DNA of 25,272 nt from Streptomyces sp. NRRL S-87 (GTDB taxonomy: Bacteria > Actinomycetota > Actinomycetes > Streptomycetales > Streptomycetaceae): positions 1-25,272 of the forward strand of contig NZ_JOGB01000085.1 in NCBI RefSeq assembly GCF_000719335.1, given 5' to 3'. Below the pieces are notes generated by a model, which saw only the letters and a program-made list of their open reading frames with translations, was not told the DNA's origin and did no database searches. The position numbers and the translations under genes were made by a program. Shown one piece after another: positions 5,714 to 14,181 of the stretch (positions within the stretch are counted from its first letter, which is position 1; every line of letters begins with the position of its first letter).

Positions 5714-7803
5714 CGTACGGGCGCACGGCCGGCTCCGCGCGCGCCTTCGAGATCCTCGAACCCCTCGTCACGGCCGCGACCGTACGCGTCCACGCCCCGC
5801 CCCCCGGGTATGAACCGGACGAGTACGGCGCGCCCGGGGCCGGCGACATCTGGGGGAGCGGCTTCTTCGTGGCCCCCGGGTGGGTCCTGACGTGCGCGCA
5901 CGTGGTCGGGGAGGGAGGTGGCGGCGCGGTGCGGACCGTCGGCCGCGAGGTCGGCATCACCTTCGCCCCCGGCGTCGGCCCGGCGACCGGCACGGTCGCG
6001 GGCCGGGTGGAGTGCGTCCTGCCCGAGGTCCCCGTCCCCGCCGGCGGCATGTGGCCCGCCCCCGACCTGGCGCTCGTCCGCGTCCTCGACCCCGTCGACC
6101 ACGCGTGCGTGTGGCTGACCGACCGCCCGCGCGTCAACCGCTTCGCCGACGTGGCGTACTTCGGCTGCACCGACGACACCGGCCGCCCCGAGATCACCGG
6201 CCGCCCCACCCGGCTGCGCGGCGACCTCGGCGGCAGCGCCATGGTGCGGCTCGGCGCCGACGACGAGGTCGACCCGGGGATGTCCGGCGGGCCCGTCGTC
6301 GACCTGGAGCGCGGCGAGGTCGTCGGCGTCGTCAAGGCCCGCCGCAACGACCGCGGCGGCGGCCTGGCCGTCTCCGTCACCCAGCTGCGCACCCTCCCCT
6401 CGACCGCCAAGACCGGCCTGTACCGGCGGGTGCTGCGGGCCCACGACCGCTACCACCACGACCAGCACCAGAGCGACCAGAACACCCGCCCCACCTGGAC
6501 GGACGCCCACACCCGCCTCCAGGACGGGGCCGCCGGCGAGCCCGTCGGCCGGTGCCTGACCGCCGCCGAGCGGACCACCCTCACCGGGCTGCTCGCCGAA
6601 CTCCCGCCGCCCGCCTCCTCCGAAGCCGTCCAGCGGCTGGTCGCCGACGTCCTGGGCGAGGACTGGACCGGCCTCGGCATGGCCCCACTGACCTGGCGCG
6701 ACGGCCTGGGCATGCTCTACGACCCGGCCGGCGAGCGCAGCGAGGCCGCCGTGATGCTCCGGTACGCCACCGACGTCTCCGTGGCCGAGCACCGCGAGAC
6801 TCCGCTGTCCGGGGCGGACGAGGACCTGTGGGACTGGGTACGGGCCACCGCGGCCGGCGGCCGGTTCTGGCGCGGCCTGCGCAAGGACCTCGGCGACCGG
6901 CGCGAAGCGGGCCTGGCCGCCCGGCGGCACGGCGGCCAGGCGCCGCCCGCCGGCGCGCCGCTGCCGGGCGCGGCCGGGGCACTGCCGCCCGGGCCCTCGG
7001 TGCTGCTGGAGGTCTGGTCGCACGGCTGGGAGGAGGCGTACGACTGGCGGGTCTCGGTGCTGCTCGGACCCGAGCACACGGCCCCGATCGGCTCCGGCGT
7101 CCGGGCCACCCGGGACGGACTGCCCGACGCCGTGCGGGCCCCGCTGGCGGAGGCGTTCCGCCGCTGCGACACCACCGGGGCGGCCGCCCTGCTGGAGGCC
7201 GCGGTGGCGCCCGAGCTGTTCGGACTGGCCGTCGACGAGTGGATGGTCGCGGGCGGGGTGCCGGTGGGAGTGCAACGGCCCGTGGTGCTGCGCTGGCCCG
7301 GCGGCACCGGCGAGGACGGCTGGCCGGACGGCCCGGGCGGCGGCCGGCCCGGCGGGACCGGCACGGGCGGGGAGGACTTCCGGCGGATGGCGGCCCGCTG
7401 GGCCCGGGTCATGGCCGGCCCGGTCCAGGAGGCGCGCGCCGACTGCCGGGGCGGCCGGCCGCGTACGCCGCCGTACGCCTGGCTCGGGGCCCTGCCCGAG
7501 AACACGGTGCCGGCGCACTGCCGCATGGGCGGTCTGCACGCGGTCCAGCGGGCCGGGTTCGGCGTGGTGCTGTGCCGGCGGCCCCCGGCGGGCGGCGGCT
7601 CCTGCGCGCCCTTCCACCGGGGCGTCAAGGAGGAGCTGGCCGAGGCGGTGCGGGGCGACGCGCTGCCGGTACGGCTGCAGGCGCTGCGCGGGCGGGCCTA
7701 CGGGCGCGACCCGGACGCGTACTGGGCCACCGGGCTCGGACTCGTGTGGGACGACCCGCGCCGACCGCTGCCGACCGTCGACCCGCTCCAGGGCGACCTG
7801 TGA
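5710..7803 (+). CDS. Trypsin-like serine protease fused to VMAP-type C-terminal region
   Basis: A 697-residue cytoplasmic protein (no signal peptide or membrane segment) with a trypsin-like domain at residues 1-255. The catalytic triad is visible: His64 in LTCAHVV, Asp119 in PDLALV and Ser192 in GMSGGP. About 283-385 is a helical middle region (LTAAERTTLTGLLAEL, MAPLTWRDGLGMLYDP) that I read as the VMAP middle/effector-associated part. About 430-697 matches the VMAP-C region (VLLEVWSHGWEEAYDW, YAWLGALPEN, HRGVKEELAEAVR, WDDPRRPLP). In the ternary systems VMAP is encoded with a MoxR ATPase and a vWA protein, and both follow here. The GTG start overlaps the trypco1 stop. I infer a signal-activated protease effector; its substrate is unknown. 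Confidence 0.88.
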   Translation: MTYGRTAGSARAFEILEPLVTAATVRVHAPPPGYEPDEYGAPGAGDIWGSGFFVAPGWVLTCAHVVGEGGGGAVRTVGREVGITFAPGVGPATGTVAGRVECVLPEVPVPAGGMWPAPDLALVRVLDPVDHACVWLTDRPRVNRFADVAYFGCTDDTGRPEITGRPTRLRGDLGGSAMVRLGADDEVDPGMSGGPVVDLERGEVVGVVKARRNDRGGGLAVSVTQLRTLPSTAKTGLYRRVLRAHDRYHHDQHQSDQNTRPTWTDAHTRLQDGAAGEPVGRCLTAAERTTLTGLLAELPPPASSEAVQRLVADVLGEDWTGLGMAPLTWRDGLGMLYDPAGERSEAAVMLRYATDVSVAEHRETPLSGADEDLWDWVRATAAGGRFWRGLRKDLGDRREAGLAARRHGGQAPPAGAPLPGAAGALPPGPSVLLEVWSHGWEEAYDWRVSVLLGPEHTAPIGSGVRATRDGLPDAVRAPLAEAFRRCDTTGAAALLEAAVAPELFGLAVDEWMVAGGVPVGVQRPVVLRWPGGTGEDGWPDGPGGGRPGGTGTGGEDFRRMAARWARVMAGPVQEARADCRGGRPRTPPYAWLGALPENTVPAHCRMGGLHAVQRAGFGVVLCRRPPAGGGSCAPFHRGVKEELAEAVRGDALPVRLQALRGRAYGRDPDAYWATGLGLVWDDPRRPLPTVDPLQGDL

Positions 7804-7853
7804 CCCGCACGCGGTACGCCGGCCCCGCCCGGGGGCGGCGTCGACGAAGGAGA

Positions 7854-7874
7854 ATGGGGGCTTGCCGTGAATGA
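7854..7874 (+). other. Six-codon mini-ORF overlapping the MoxR start
   Basis: ATG 7854 opens a six-codon frame (MGACRE) ending in TGA at 7872-7874, just inside the MoxR coding start at 7867. The best AAGGAG in the region (7847-7852) is only 1 base from this ATG and 14 bases from the MoxR GTG, so neither spacing is ideal. It may tune MoxR translation or be accidental. Confidence 0.25.
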
Positions 7875-8871
7875 CGAGTGGCTCATCTACCGCGGCGTCG
7901 GGGAGCCGCACGACGGGATCGCCGCGCTGCCCGACCCGCCGCCCTGGCGCGACTTCGACGGCGGACCGGTGGCGGCGGCCGACCCGGCGGACGCCGAGCC
8001 CGACAGCACCGCCGCGCGCCGCCTGGGCGCCCACCGGCACGCGGCCGAGCTGCACCGCCCCGAGACCGAGGAGCTGGAGGCCATCAACGCGGCGCTCTAC
8101 CTGCGCCGCCCGCTGCTGGTGACCGGCCAGCCCGGCACCGGCAAGTCCACGCTCGCGCAGGCCGTGGCGCACGAACTGAAGCTCGGCCGGGTGCTGCGCT
8201 GGCCCGTGGTCTCGCGCACCGTCCTCCAGGAGGGCCTCTACCGGTACGACGCCATCGCCCGGCTCCAGGACGTGCAGATCGCCGCCAACGGCGGGACCCC
8301 CGCCCCCGGCATCGGGACCTACATCCGGCTCGGCCCCCTCGGCACCGCCCTGCTGCCCTCCGAGCGGCCGCGCGTGCTGCTCGTCGACGAGCTCGACAAG
8401 AGCGACATCGACCTGCCCAACGACCTCCTGAACGTCCTGGAGGAGGGGGAGTTCGCCCTCCCGGAGCTGGAGCGGGTCGCCGACCGCGAGCCCGAGGTCG
8501 AGGTGCTCACCGACGACGGGCGCAAGGTGACCGTCCGGGACGGCCGGATCCGCTGCCGGGCCTTCCCGTTCATCATCCTGACCAGCAACGGCGAACGGGA
8601 GTTCCCTGCCGCCCTGCTGCGCCGGTGCATCCAACTCCGGCTGGCCCAGCCGGACGAGAAGCGGCTGGCGACGATGGTGCGGGCGCACCTCGGCGAGGAG
8701 GCCGCCCGGCTGGGGGCCGACCTGATCCGCGAGTTCCTCAGCCGCTCCCAGACGGAACTCGTCGCCGCCGACCAGCTCCTGAACGCCATCTACCTCACCC
8801 ACCACGCGGCCCCGCCCTCCCGCGAGGACCTGGCCGACCTGCTCATCCAGCGCCTCGACCGCTCCCGGTGA
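7867..8871 (+). CDS. MoxR-family AAA+ ATPase
   Basis: A 334-residue AAA+ ATPase of the MoxR group, which works with vWA-domain partners as a chaperone or remodelling machine. Walker A is GQPGTGKST at 87-95; Walker B is VLLVDELDKSD at 170-180 with Asp174 and Glu175. Sensor 1 is TSN at 239-241, and LLRRC at 250-254 carries the likely arginine finger. The N-terminal segment (WLIYRGVGEPHDGIAALPDPPPWR) is characteristic of MoxR proteins in VMAP/SAV_2336 neighbourhoods. GTG 7867 is chosen for that conserved N-terminus; its ribosome binding site is ambiguous. It lies 63 bases after the protease gene and 27 before the vWA gene, clearly one operon. No transmembrane segment is seen. Confidence 0.93.
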   Translation: MNDEWLIYRGVGEPHDGIAALPDPPPWRDFDGGPVAAADPADAEPDSTAARRLGAHRHAAELHRPETEELEAINAALYLRRPLLVTGQPGTGKSTLAQAVAHELKLGRVLRWPVVSRTVLQEGLYRYDAIARLQDVQIAANGGTPAPGIGTYIRLGPLGTALLPSERPRVLLVDELDKSDIDLPNDLLNVLEEGEFALPELERVADREPEVEVLTDDGRKVTVRDGRIRCRAFPFIILTSNGEREFPAALLRRCIQLRLAQPDEKRLATMVRAHLGEEAARLGADLIREFLSRSQTELVAADQLLNAIYLTHHAAPPSREDLADLLIQRLDRSR

Positions 8872-8898
8872 CCGACTCGACCGTCAGGGTGACCCGCG

Positions 8899-11800
8899 AT
8901 GACCGCGTCCGCCGCAGGCCCGGGCCCAGGCCCGGAGCCCCGTCACGACCCCGACCCCGACCCCACCCCCGATCCTCATCCCGCCCGAGCCCAAGCCCGA
9001 GCTCAGGCCCCGGCCCCCGCCCCCGCCCCGCCCCCCGCTCCTGACGCGCCGCGCGAACTCCGGCGCCTGGTGCGGGTGCTGCGCGCCGCCGGGCTCGACC
9101 CCGATGCCGAGGAGCTGGCCGACGCGCTGTGGCTGGCCGCGGCCCGCGGCGGCCCCGTGCCGGCGACCGCGGCCCCGGCCGGCCGGCCGCCCGTACGACG
9201 GTCCGGGGAGCCCCCGCGGGAGCCGGCGGCGGCCCCGCGCCCCGGCCCGGGCCCGGCCGCGGGCCCCGACCGGCCCGCCGACCCCCAGGTCACCCTGTAC
9301 GCCCCCGGCCGCCCCGGCCCCGCGGGCGAGCCCGCCGGGAGCCGGCCCGCCGGCGCCGCCGTGCCCGTCCGCGTGCCCGCCGCCGGCGCCCTGCCCCGGA
9401 TCCTCGACATCCAGCGGGCGCTGCGCGCCCTGCAGCGCCACCGCCCGCCCGCGCCGCCCGCCCGGCTGGTCCTCGACGAGACCGCCACCGCCGACGCCAG
9501 CGCCCGCGCCCTGGGCCTGGCGATCCCCGTCATGCGCCCCGAGAACCGCCGCGAGACCACCCTGCGCCTGGTGCTCGACGCCTCGCCGTCGATGGCCGTC
9601 TGGCGGGACCTGTTCGACGAACTCCGGGGCGTCTGCGAGCGGCTGGGCGCCTTCCGTGACGTCCAGGTCCACCACCTGCACCGGCTGCCCGACGGCACCG
9701 CCGCCGTCGGCCGCGGCCCGGAGCCCGACACCCCGCTGCGCTCGGGGGAGCAGCTGCGCGACCCCACCGGCCGCGGCCTGACCATGGTGGTCAGCGACTG
9801 CGCGGGGCCGGTGTGGCGGGAGGGAGGGGCCCAGCGGCTGCTGTACCGCTGGACCGAGTGCACCCCCTCGGTGATCGTCCAGCCGCTGCCGCAGCGCCTG
9901 TGGGCCCGTACCTGGCTGCCGACCGAGCGCGGCCTCCTCGCCCGGACGGAGGACCCGGCGGGTCCGCTGCGGTTCGCCGCCGACCGGCCGCCGCTGCCGG
10001 GCCGGCCCCGCGGCGGGCTGGCCGTACCCGTGCTGCCGCCCAGCGCGCCCGCGCTCGGCGCCTGGGCCCGCCTGGTGGCCGGGCTCGGGGACGGGGCCGT
10101 GCCTGCCGAGGTGGGGCGGGTGCTGGCCGCCCACCCCGCCGTGCCGCTGCCGCCGCCCCGGGCCGCCCGGCCGGCCCGGGACCTGGTCCGCCGCTTTCGC
10201 TCCTCCGCGGCCCCGCGCGCCGTGCAGCTCGCCGTGTACCTGGCCGCCACGCCGCTCAACCTGCCGGTGATGCGCATGGTGCAGCGCACGATGCTGCCCG
10301 GCTCGGAGCCCTCCGACCTCGCCGAGGTGCTGCTGAGCGGGCTGCTGCGGCGCACCGGCCCGGGGCCCGGGGAGTGGTACGAGTTCGTCGACGGCGTCCA
10401 GGACGTGCTGCTCGGTCCGCTGGGGCGGGACGAGGCCGCCCTGGTCCTCAAGCACTGCTCGGAGTACGTCCTCCAGCACTTCGGCCGGGGCGTGCGCAAC
10501 TTCCCGGCCCTGGCCGCGGCCCAGCTCACCGGCGCGCCCCCGCCCGAGGCGGTCGCACCCACCGGTGCGGGCGCGGGGGAGGCGTCGGGCCGCCCGGCCC
10601 CGGCCCGGCTGCCGCAGGCCTTCGCGCAGGTGTCCGCCAAGGTCGTGCACCGCTACCTGCCGGCCCCGGACGCCCCCGCCGGGGTTGCGGACCCGGCCGT
10701 GACGCCCCCGGCACCCGACCGGGCGGCGGCGGTCGCCACGGCCCGCGGCCGCCTCGCCGTGTTCGACCGGGACGGCAACCAGGGCGCCCTGCACGAGGCC
10801 GTGGCGGTCCTGCGCCGGGCCACGGCCGCGGCCGGGCACGCCCCCGGCGAGGCCGAGGCGGAGCTGGCGGGGGCGCTGCTGCGGCTGTGGCAGGTGCAGC
10901 GCGATCCGGAGCTGCTGGCCGAGGCCGAGCGGGCGGCCCGCCAGGTCGCCGGCCTGCCCGGGCTGGTACGGGCCCGCGCCGTGCTCGGGCGGGTGCTCTA
11001 CGAGCGGGCCACCGACCCCGCAGCCGCCGCCCCCGCGGGGCCCGGCGCGACCGGTGCGCGCGGCGGGGCCGTCGCCGAGCTGCTGGCCGCCGCCGACCGG
11101 GAGTTCGCGGCGGTGGGCGCGGCACCCGGGGCGGAGCCCGCGCTACGGCTGGACTGCGTCCTGCGCCGCGCCGAGGTGCTGACCCGGCTGGCCGTGCTGC
11201 GCGGCGATCCGGGCGCCCTGCACGACGCACTGGCCGCCCTGGAGGAGTTCGACGTCGGTGAGCGGGCGCGCGGGGCCGCCCGGGACGGGGACCTGCAGCT
11301 GGCGCTGGGCCGGGTGCTGGCGGCGCTCGCCGAGCGGGCCGGCGACCCCGCCGGGCGGACCGAGCTGGCCCGGCGGGCGGCCGTACGGCTGGACGCGGGG
11401 CTCGCGGCCCTGGTGGCGGCGGCCGCCGACGACCCGCCCGGGCACGGCTCCGCCGTCGCGGCCCGGCACGCCCGCGCGCGGGCCCGGCTGGACCTGGCCA
11501 CCGCCCTGCGCCACCTGCCCGACCGGCTCGACGAGGCACTCGCGCAGGCCGGCACCGCGCTCGACGAGGCCACCGGTGACCCGGAACTCCGACTGGCCGG
11601 CCTGGTCCGGCTGGCCCGGGTGCACCTGGCCCGGTGGGAGCGCTACCGGGAGCCGGCCGCGCTGGAGGCGGCCGCGGACGCGTACGCGCGGGCCCGCCGG
11701 CTGGTGCCCCGCGACGCGGATGCGTACGGCGAACTCCTCGCGGAGTGGGGCGAGGTGCTGCTGGAACTGACCTGGGCCGTGGACGGGCGCCGGTACGCCT

Positions 11801-12405
11801 CGCAGGCCGTCCGCGTGCTGCGCGACAGCCGGGCCGCCGTCCCGCAGCACGACGAGCGCTACGCCCGCCGGTTGACGCGGCTGGCCTGGGGGCTGCGACT
11901 GCGGCACGACCACGAGGGCGACCTGGTGGACCTGCGGGAGGCCGAGTACCTGCTGGAGCTCGCCGTCCGGCACGGCCGGAGCCCGCTGGAGCGGGCCCGG
12001 GCCTGGCGCGAGCACGGCGACGTCCAGCAGGAGATCCACCGTCACACGCGGGCCGCCGACCGGCTGGACCGGGCCGCCGACTCCTACCGGCGGGCCTGGC
12101 GGGCCGCGCTGGAGGCGGACGCGGGGGAGCGGCGCGGCGCGGCCCTCGCGCTCGCCGCGCGCGTCCAGCAGCTGCGCGGCGAGGTGCTGGAGCGGCTGGA
12201 ACGGCCGCGTGCGGCGCTGGACGCCTACCGGTCGGCACTGGAGCTGTGGCAGTGGCTCGACGCGGCGCCGGCCGCGGCGGACGAGGGGACCGCGGGGCCG
12301 TGGACGGCGCACGCCGGGGGCCCGGACGCACGGGCGGCGCCCGGGGACCAGGGGCTCAGGGAGGCGGTCCGTGCGCGGGCCCGTGCGCTGGGGGGCGCCC
12401 TGTGA
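8899..12405 (+). CDS. SAV_2336-family protein: vWA-like domain plus TPR-like repeats
   Basis: A 1168-residue cytoplasmic protein. Residues 1-46 are Pro/Ala-rich and disordered. About 47-80 is a conserved helical segment (LRRLVRVLRAAGLDPDAEEL). After a second Pro-rich linker comes the family signature near 165-200 (GALPRILDIQRALRALQ). The vWA-like domain is at about 220-400 with an intact DxSxS metal site (Asp227, Ser229, Ser231) and a second acidic residue Asp300 in MVVSDCAG. A conserved middle region (PRAVQLAVYLAATPLNLPVM) precedes a C-terminal solenoid of helical repeats from about 620 to 1165, rich in A-E-L-A-R heptads like TPRs. It is the likely vWA partner of the MoxR ATPase. RBS at the ATG is modest (AGGG). 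Family is confident; mechanism inferred. Confidence 0.88.
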   Translation: MTASAAGPGPGPEPRHDPDPDPTPDPHPARAQARAQAPAPAPAPPPAPDAPRELRRLVRVLRAAGLDPDAEELADALWLAAARGGPVPATAAPAGRPPVRRSGEPPREPAAAPRPGPGPAAGPDRPADPQVTLYAPGRPGPAGEPAGSRPAGAAVPVRVPAAGALPRILDIQRALRALQRHRPPAPPARLVLDETATADASARALGLAIPVMRPENRRETTLRLVLDASPSMAVWRDLFDELRGVCERLGAFRDVQVHHLHRLPDGTAAVGRGPEPDTPLRSGEQLRDPTGRGLTMVVSDCAGPVWREGGAQRLLYRWTECTPSVIVQPLPQRLWARTWLPTERGLLARTEDPAGPLRFAADRPPLPGRPRGGLAVPVLPPSAPALGAWARLVAGLGDGAVPAEVGRVLAAHPAVPLPPPRAARPARDLVRRFRSSAAPRAVQLAVYLAATPLNLPVMRMVQRTMLPGSEPSDLAEVLLSGLLRRTGPGPGEWYEFVDGVQDVLLGPLGRDEAALVLKHCSEYVLQHFGRGVRNFPALAAAQLTGAPPPEAVAPTGAGAGEASGRPAPARLPQAFAQVSAKVVHRYLPAPDAPAGVADPAVTPPAPDRAAAVATARGRLAVFDRDGNQGALHEAVAVLRRATAAAGHAPGEAEAELAGALLRLWQVQRDPELLAEAERAARQVAGLPGLVRARAVLGRVLYERATDPAAAAPAGPGATGARGGAVAELLAAADREFAAVGAAPGAEPALRLDCVLRRAEVLTRLAVLRGDPGALHDALAALEEFDVGERARGAARDGDLQLALGRVLAALAERAGDPAGRTELARRAAVRLDAGLAALVAAAADDPPGHGSAVAARHARARARLDLATALRHLPDRLDEALAQAGTALDEATGDPELRLAGLVRLARVHLARWERYREPAALEAAADAYARARRLVPRDADAYGELLAEWGEVLLELTWAVDGRRYASQAVRVLRDSRAAVPQHDERYARRLTRLAWGLRLRHDHEGDLVDLREAEYLLELAVRHGRSPLERARAWREHGDVQQEIHRHTRAADRLDRAADSYRRAWRAALEADAGERRGAALALAARVQQLRGEVLERLERPRAALDAYRSALELWQWLDAAPAAADEGTAGPWTAHAGGPDARAAPGDQGLREAVRARARALGGAL

Positions 12406-12498
12406 GCGCGCTGTTTTCCGGACCTGTGCTGCGGGAAAGTGGACTGGACCGCGCCGTGGGTCGCCGCGCGTGCGGGACGACCGGGGGACAAGGAGCTG
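12406..12498 (+). other. Intergenic gap before the putative precursor peptide
   Basis: Ninety-three bases separate the vWA gene from the peptide gene, the widest gap so far in the cluster. An in-frame GTG at 12439 would extend the peptide by 20 residues but has no separated ribosome binding site. AAGGAG at 12490-12495 serves the preferred ATG/GTG starts at 12499/12502. No strong promoter is visible. Confidence 0.4.
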
Positions 12499-12687
12499 AT
12501 GGTGACAGAGCGTCAGGAAAGCACCGCGCGGGCGTGCCAGGGCCTGCTGCCCGATCTGTCCGGGCTGGATCTGGCCACCCTGCGCGGGATCGACCACGCG
12601 GTGCTCGCGGGGGTGATCGAAGGCCTGGTCGCACGCGTCACGCACCCGGCCGACGTGCTGAGCGACTACGCGGAGCGGGCGTCCTGA
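12499..12687 (+). CDS. Putative cyclophane RiPP precursor peptide (FxsA-like, atypical C-terminus)
   Basis: A 62-residue peptide directly upstream of a FxsB-like radical SAM maturase. Its leader-like part (LLPDLSGLDLATLRGIDHAV at 16-35) matches my recollection of FxsA-type leaders with alternating Leu/Asp helices. The C-terminus reads ...SDYAERAS and does not carry the FxSxx-COOH motif. Phe and Trp are absent; Tyr57 is the only non-His aromatic residue, so a Tyr57-Ala58-Glu59 three-residue cyclophane is the simplest predicted product. His33 and His49 are other possible sites. AAGGAG lies 3 bases before ATG 12499 and 6 before an in-frame GTG at 12502, either of which may be used. The call rests on context plus leader resemblance. 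Confidence 0.7.
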   Translation: MVTERQESTARACQGLLPDLSGLDLATLRGIDHAVLAGVIEGLVARVTHPADVLSDYAERAS

Positions 12688-12816
12688 GGGCCGCGGCCGC
12701 CGGTGGGGCGCACGGGTCGCAACCGGTCCGAAGGCGACCGTGGTTGACCGTATTCCGTCGTTAGGCGGTCACGGCCGGAGGGCAGGGATGGACCGTCCGC
12801 AGGGGGAGGAACACGG
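12688..12816 (+). other. Gap between precursor peptide and maturase genes
   Basis: This 129-base spacer holds a GGCCGCGGCC palindrome right after the peptide stop (12689-12698) and a TTGACC -35-like element at 12744-12749 with no well-spaced -10. GACCGT is repeated at 12736 and 12747. The arrangement could raise peptide transcript over maturase transcript by partial termination, as often seen in RiPP operons. GGGGGAGGA at 12802-12810 is a strong ribosome binding site for the maturase. Confidence 0.4.
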
Positions 12817-14181
12817 ATGAGGCCCAGGACCACCGAGGGCGGCGGCACGCGCGCGCACCACCGCCACGCCCCCTGGCCCTACGCGCGCCTCGACGTCCCC
12901 GCCCTGCGCGCGGCCGGCCACCGGCCGCACCCGCTGCGGCAGTTCGTCCTCAAGACCCGCAGCCGCTGCAACCTCGCCTGCACGTACTGCTACGTCTACT
13001 CCATGGCCGACCAGAGCTGGCGCGGCCGGCCCGACGCGATGTCCACCGCCACCCAGGACCTGGCCGCCCGCCGCATCGCCGAGCACGCCCGCACCCACCG
13101 CCTCGCCCGCGTCGACCTCGTCCTGCACGGCGGCGAACCGCTGCTCGGCCCGCCCGAGCACCTCACCGGCCCCGTGGACCGCATCCGGGCCGCCCTCGCC
13201 CCCGGCACCGAGGTCACCGCCGCCGTGCAGACCAACGCCACCCTCCTCACCCCCCGCCGCCTGGACGCCCTGGCCGCCGCGGACATCCGGGTCGGCGTCA
13301 GCGTCGACGGCGGCCTGCCCGCCCACAACGCCCGCCGCGTCACCCACCGCGGCCGCCCCGCCTTCGCCGCCGTCGACCGCGGCCTGCGCCTGCTGGCCCG
13401 GCGGCCCGAGAGCTACGCCGGACTGCTGTGCGTGGTCGACATCGGCCAGGACCCGGTCGAGACCTACGAGTCCCTGCTCGGCTACGCCCCGCCCACCCTC
13501 GGGCTGCTGCTGCCGCTCGCCCACTGGAGCAGCCCGCCGCCCGGCGCCCGGCCCGGCCGCACCCCGTACGGGGACTGGCTGGTGGCCGTCTTCGACCACT
13601 GGTGGCGGGCCGAGACCCGGCGCACCCGCATCCGGCTCTTCGAGGAGGTCATCGCCCTGCTGCTCGGACTGCCGGCCGCCACCGAGGAACTCGGCCTCGG
13701 CCCGGTCGCCGCCGCCGTGATCGAGACCGACGGCACCCTTGAGCAGGCCGACTCCCTCAAGTCCGCCTACGAAGGCGCCGCCCGAACCGGCCTGCGACTC
13801 GACACCCACAGCCTCGACGCACTGCTCGACCACCCCGGCATCGCCGCCCGCCAGCTCGGACGCGCCGCGCTGGCCGCCGAGTGCCGGGAGTGCGAACTCG
13901 TCGCGGTCTGCGGGGGCGGGCACTACCCGCACCGGTACCGGGCCGGGGCCGGCTTCCGCCAGCCCTCGGTCTACTGCGCCGACCTCCAGGTGCTCATCCG
14001 GCACGTCGCCGCCGCCCTGCACGCCGCCGCGACCGGCGCCACCGCCGCGGACCCCGGGACCGCCGCCACCGCCGCGCCCCCCGCGAGAGCCGGGACCACC
14101 GCCGCGACCACCGCCGCCGGCACCCCCACCGCCACGACCGGCGGCGCCGCCGCGGGCCCCGCCCGGGAGCTCGCCTCGTGA
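12817..14181 (+). CDS. fxsB: FxsB-like radical SAM/SPASM cyclophane-forming peptide maturase
   Basis: A 454-residue radical SAM enzyme predicted to build a C-C cross-link in the upstream peptide. The [4Fe-4S]-SAM motif CNLACTYC gives Cys51, Cys55 and Cys58, and LHGGEPLL (about 106-113) is the expected GGEP box. The C-terminal SPASM-like region has Cys356, Cys359, Cys365 and Cys387 in the pattern CxxC-x5-CGGGHYPHRY...PSVYCADL, which is characteristic of FxsB. The last 55 residues are Ala/Thr/Gly low complexity, unlike the catalytic part, and look disordered. ATG 12817 follows a strong GGGGGAGGA. Its stop overlaps the hydroxylase GTG by four bases. FxsB enzymes join an aromatic ring to the beta carbon of a residue two positions on. 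Substrate assignment here is inferred. Confidence 0.9.
   Translation: MRPRTTEGGGTRAHHRHAPWPYARLDVPALRAAGHRPHPLRQFVLKTRSRCNLACTYCYVYSMADQSWRGRPDAMSTATQDLAARRIAEHARTHRLARVDLVLHGGEPLLGPPEHLTGPVDRIRAALAPGTEVTAAVQTNATLLTPRRLDALAAADIRVGVSVDGGLPAHNARRVTHRGRPAFAAVDRGLRLLARRPESYAGLLCVVDIGQDPVETYESLLGYAPPTLGLLLPLAHWSSPPPGARPGRTPYGDWLVAVFDHWWRAETRRTRIRLFEEVIALLLGLPAATEELGLGPVAAAVIETDGTLEQADSLKSAYEGAARTGLRLDTHSLDALLDHPGIAARQLGRAALAAECRECELVAVCGGGHYPHRYRAGAGFRQPSVYCADLQVLIRHVAAALHAAATGATAADPGTAATAAPPARAGTTAATTAAGTPTATTGGAAAGPARELAS

Noticed and set aside
5584..8805. A 1073-codon minus-strand open frame opposite the VMAP and MoxR genes
   Set aside because: No recognisable motifs, and codon bias favours the plus-strand genes that carry intact catalytic and Walker motifs.
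9000..9060. CCCGAGCCC/GCCCCGGCC-type repeats near the start of the SAV_2336 gene as a regulatory repeat
   Set aside because: They are in frame and encode the Pro/Ala-rich disordered N-terminus, so coding low complexity explains them.
12439..12498. GTG at 12439 as start of the precursor peptide, adding 20 residues with two Trp
   Set aside because: No properly spaced ribosome binding site there, while AAGGAG sits just before ATG 12499/GTG 12502.
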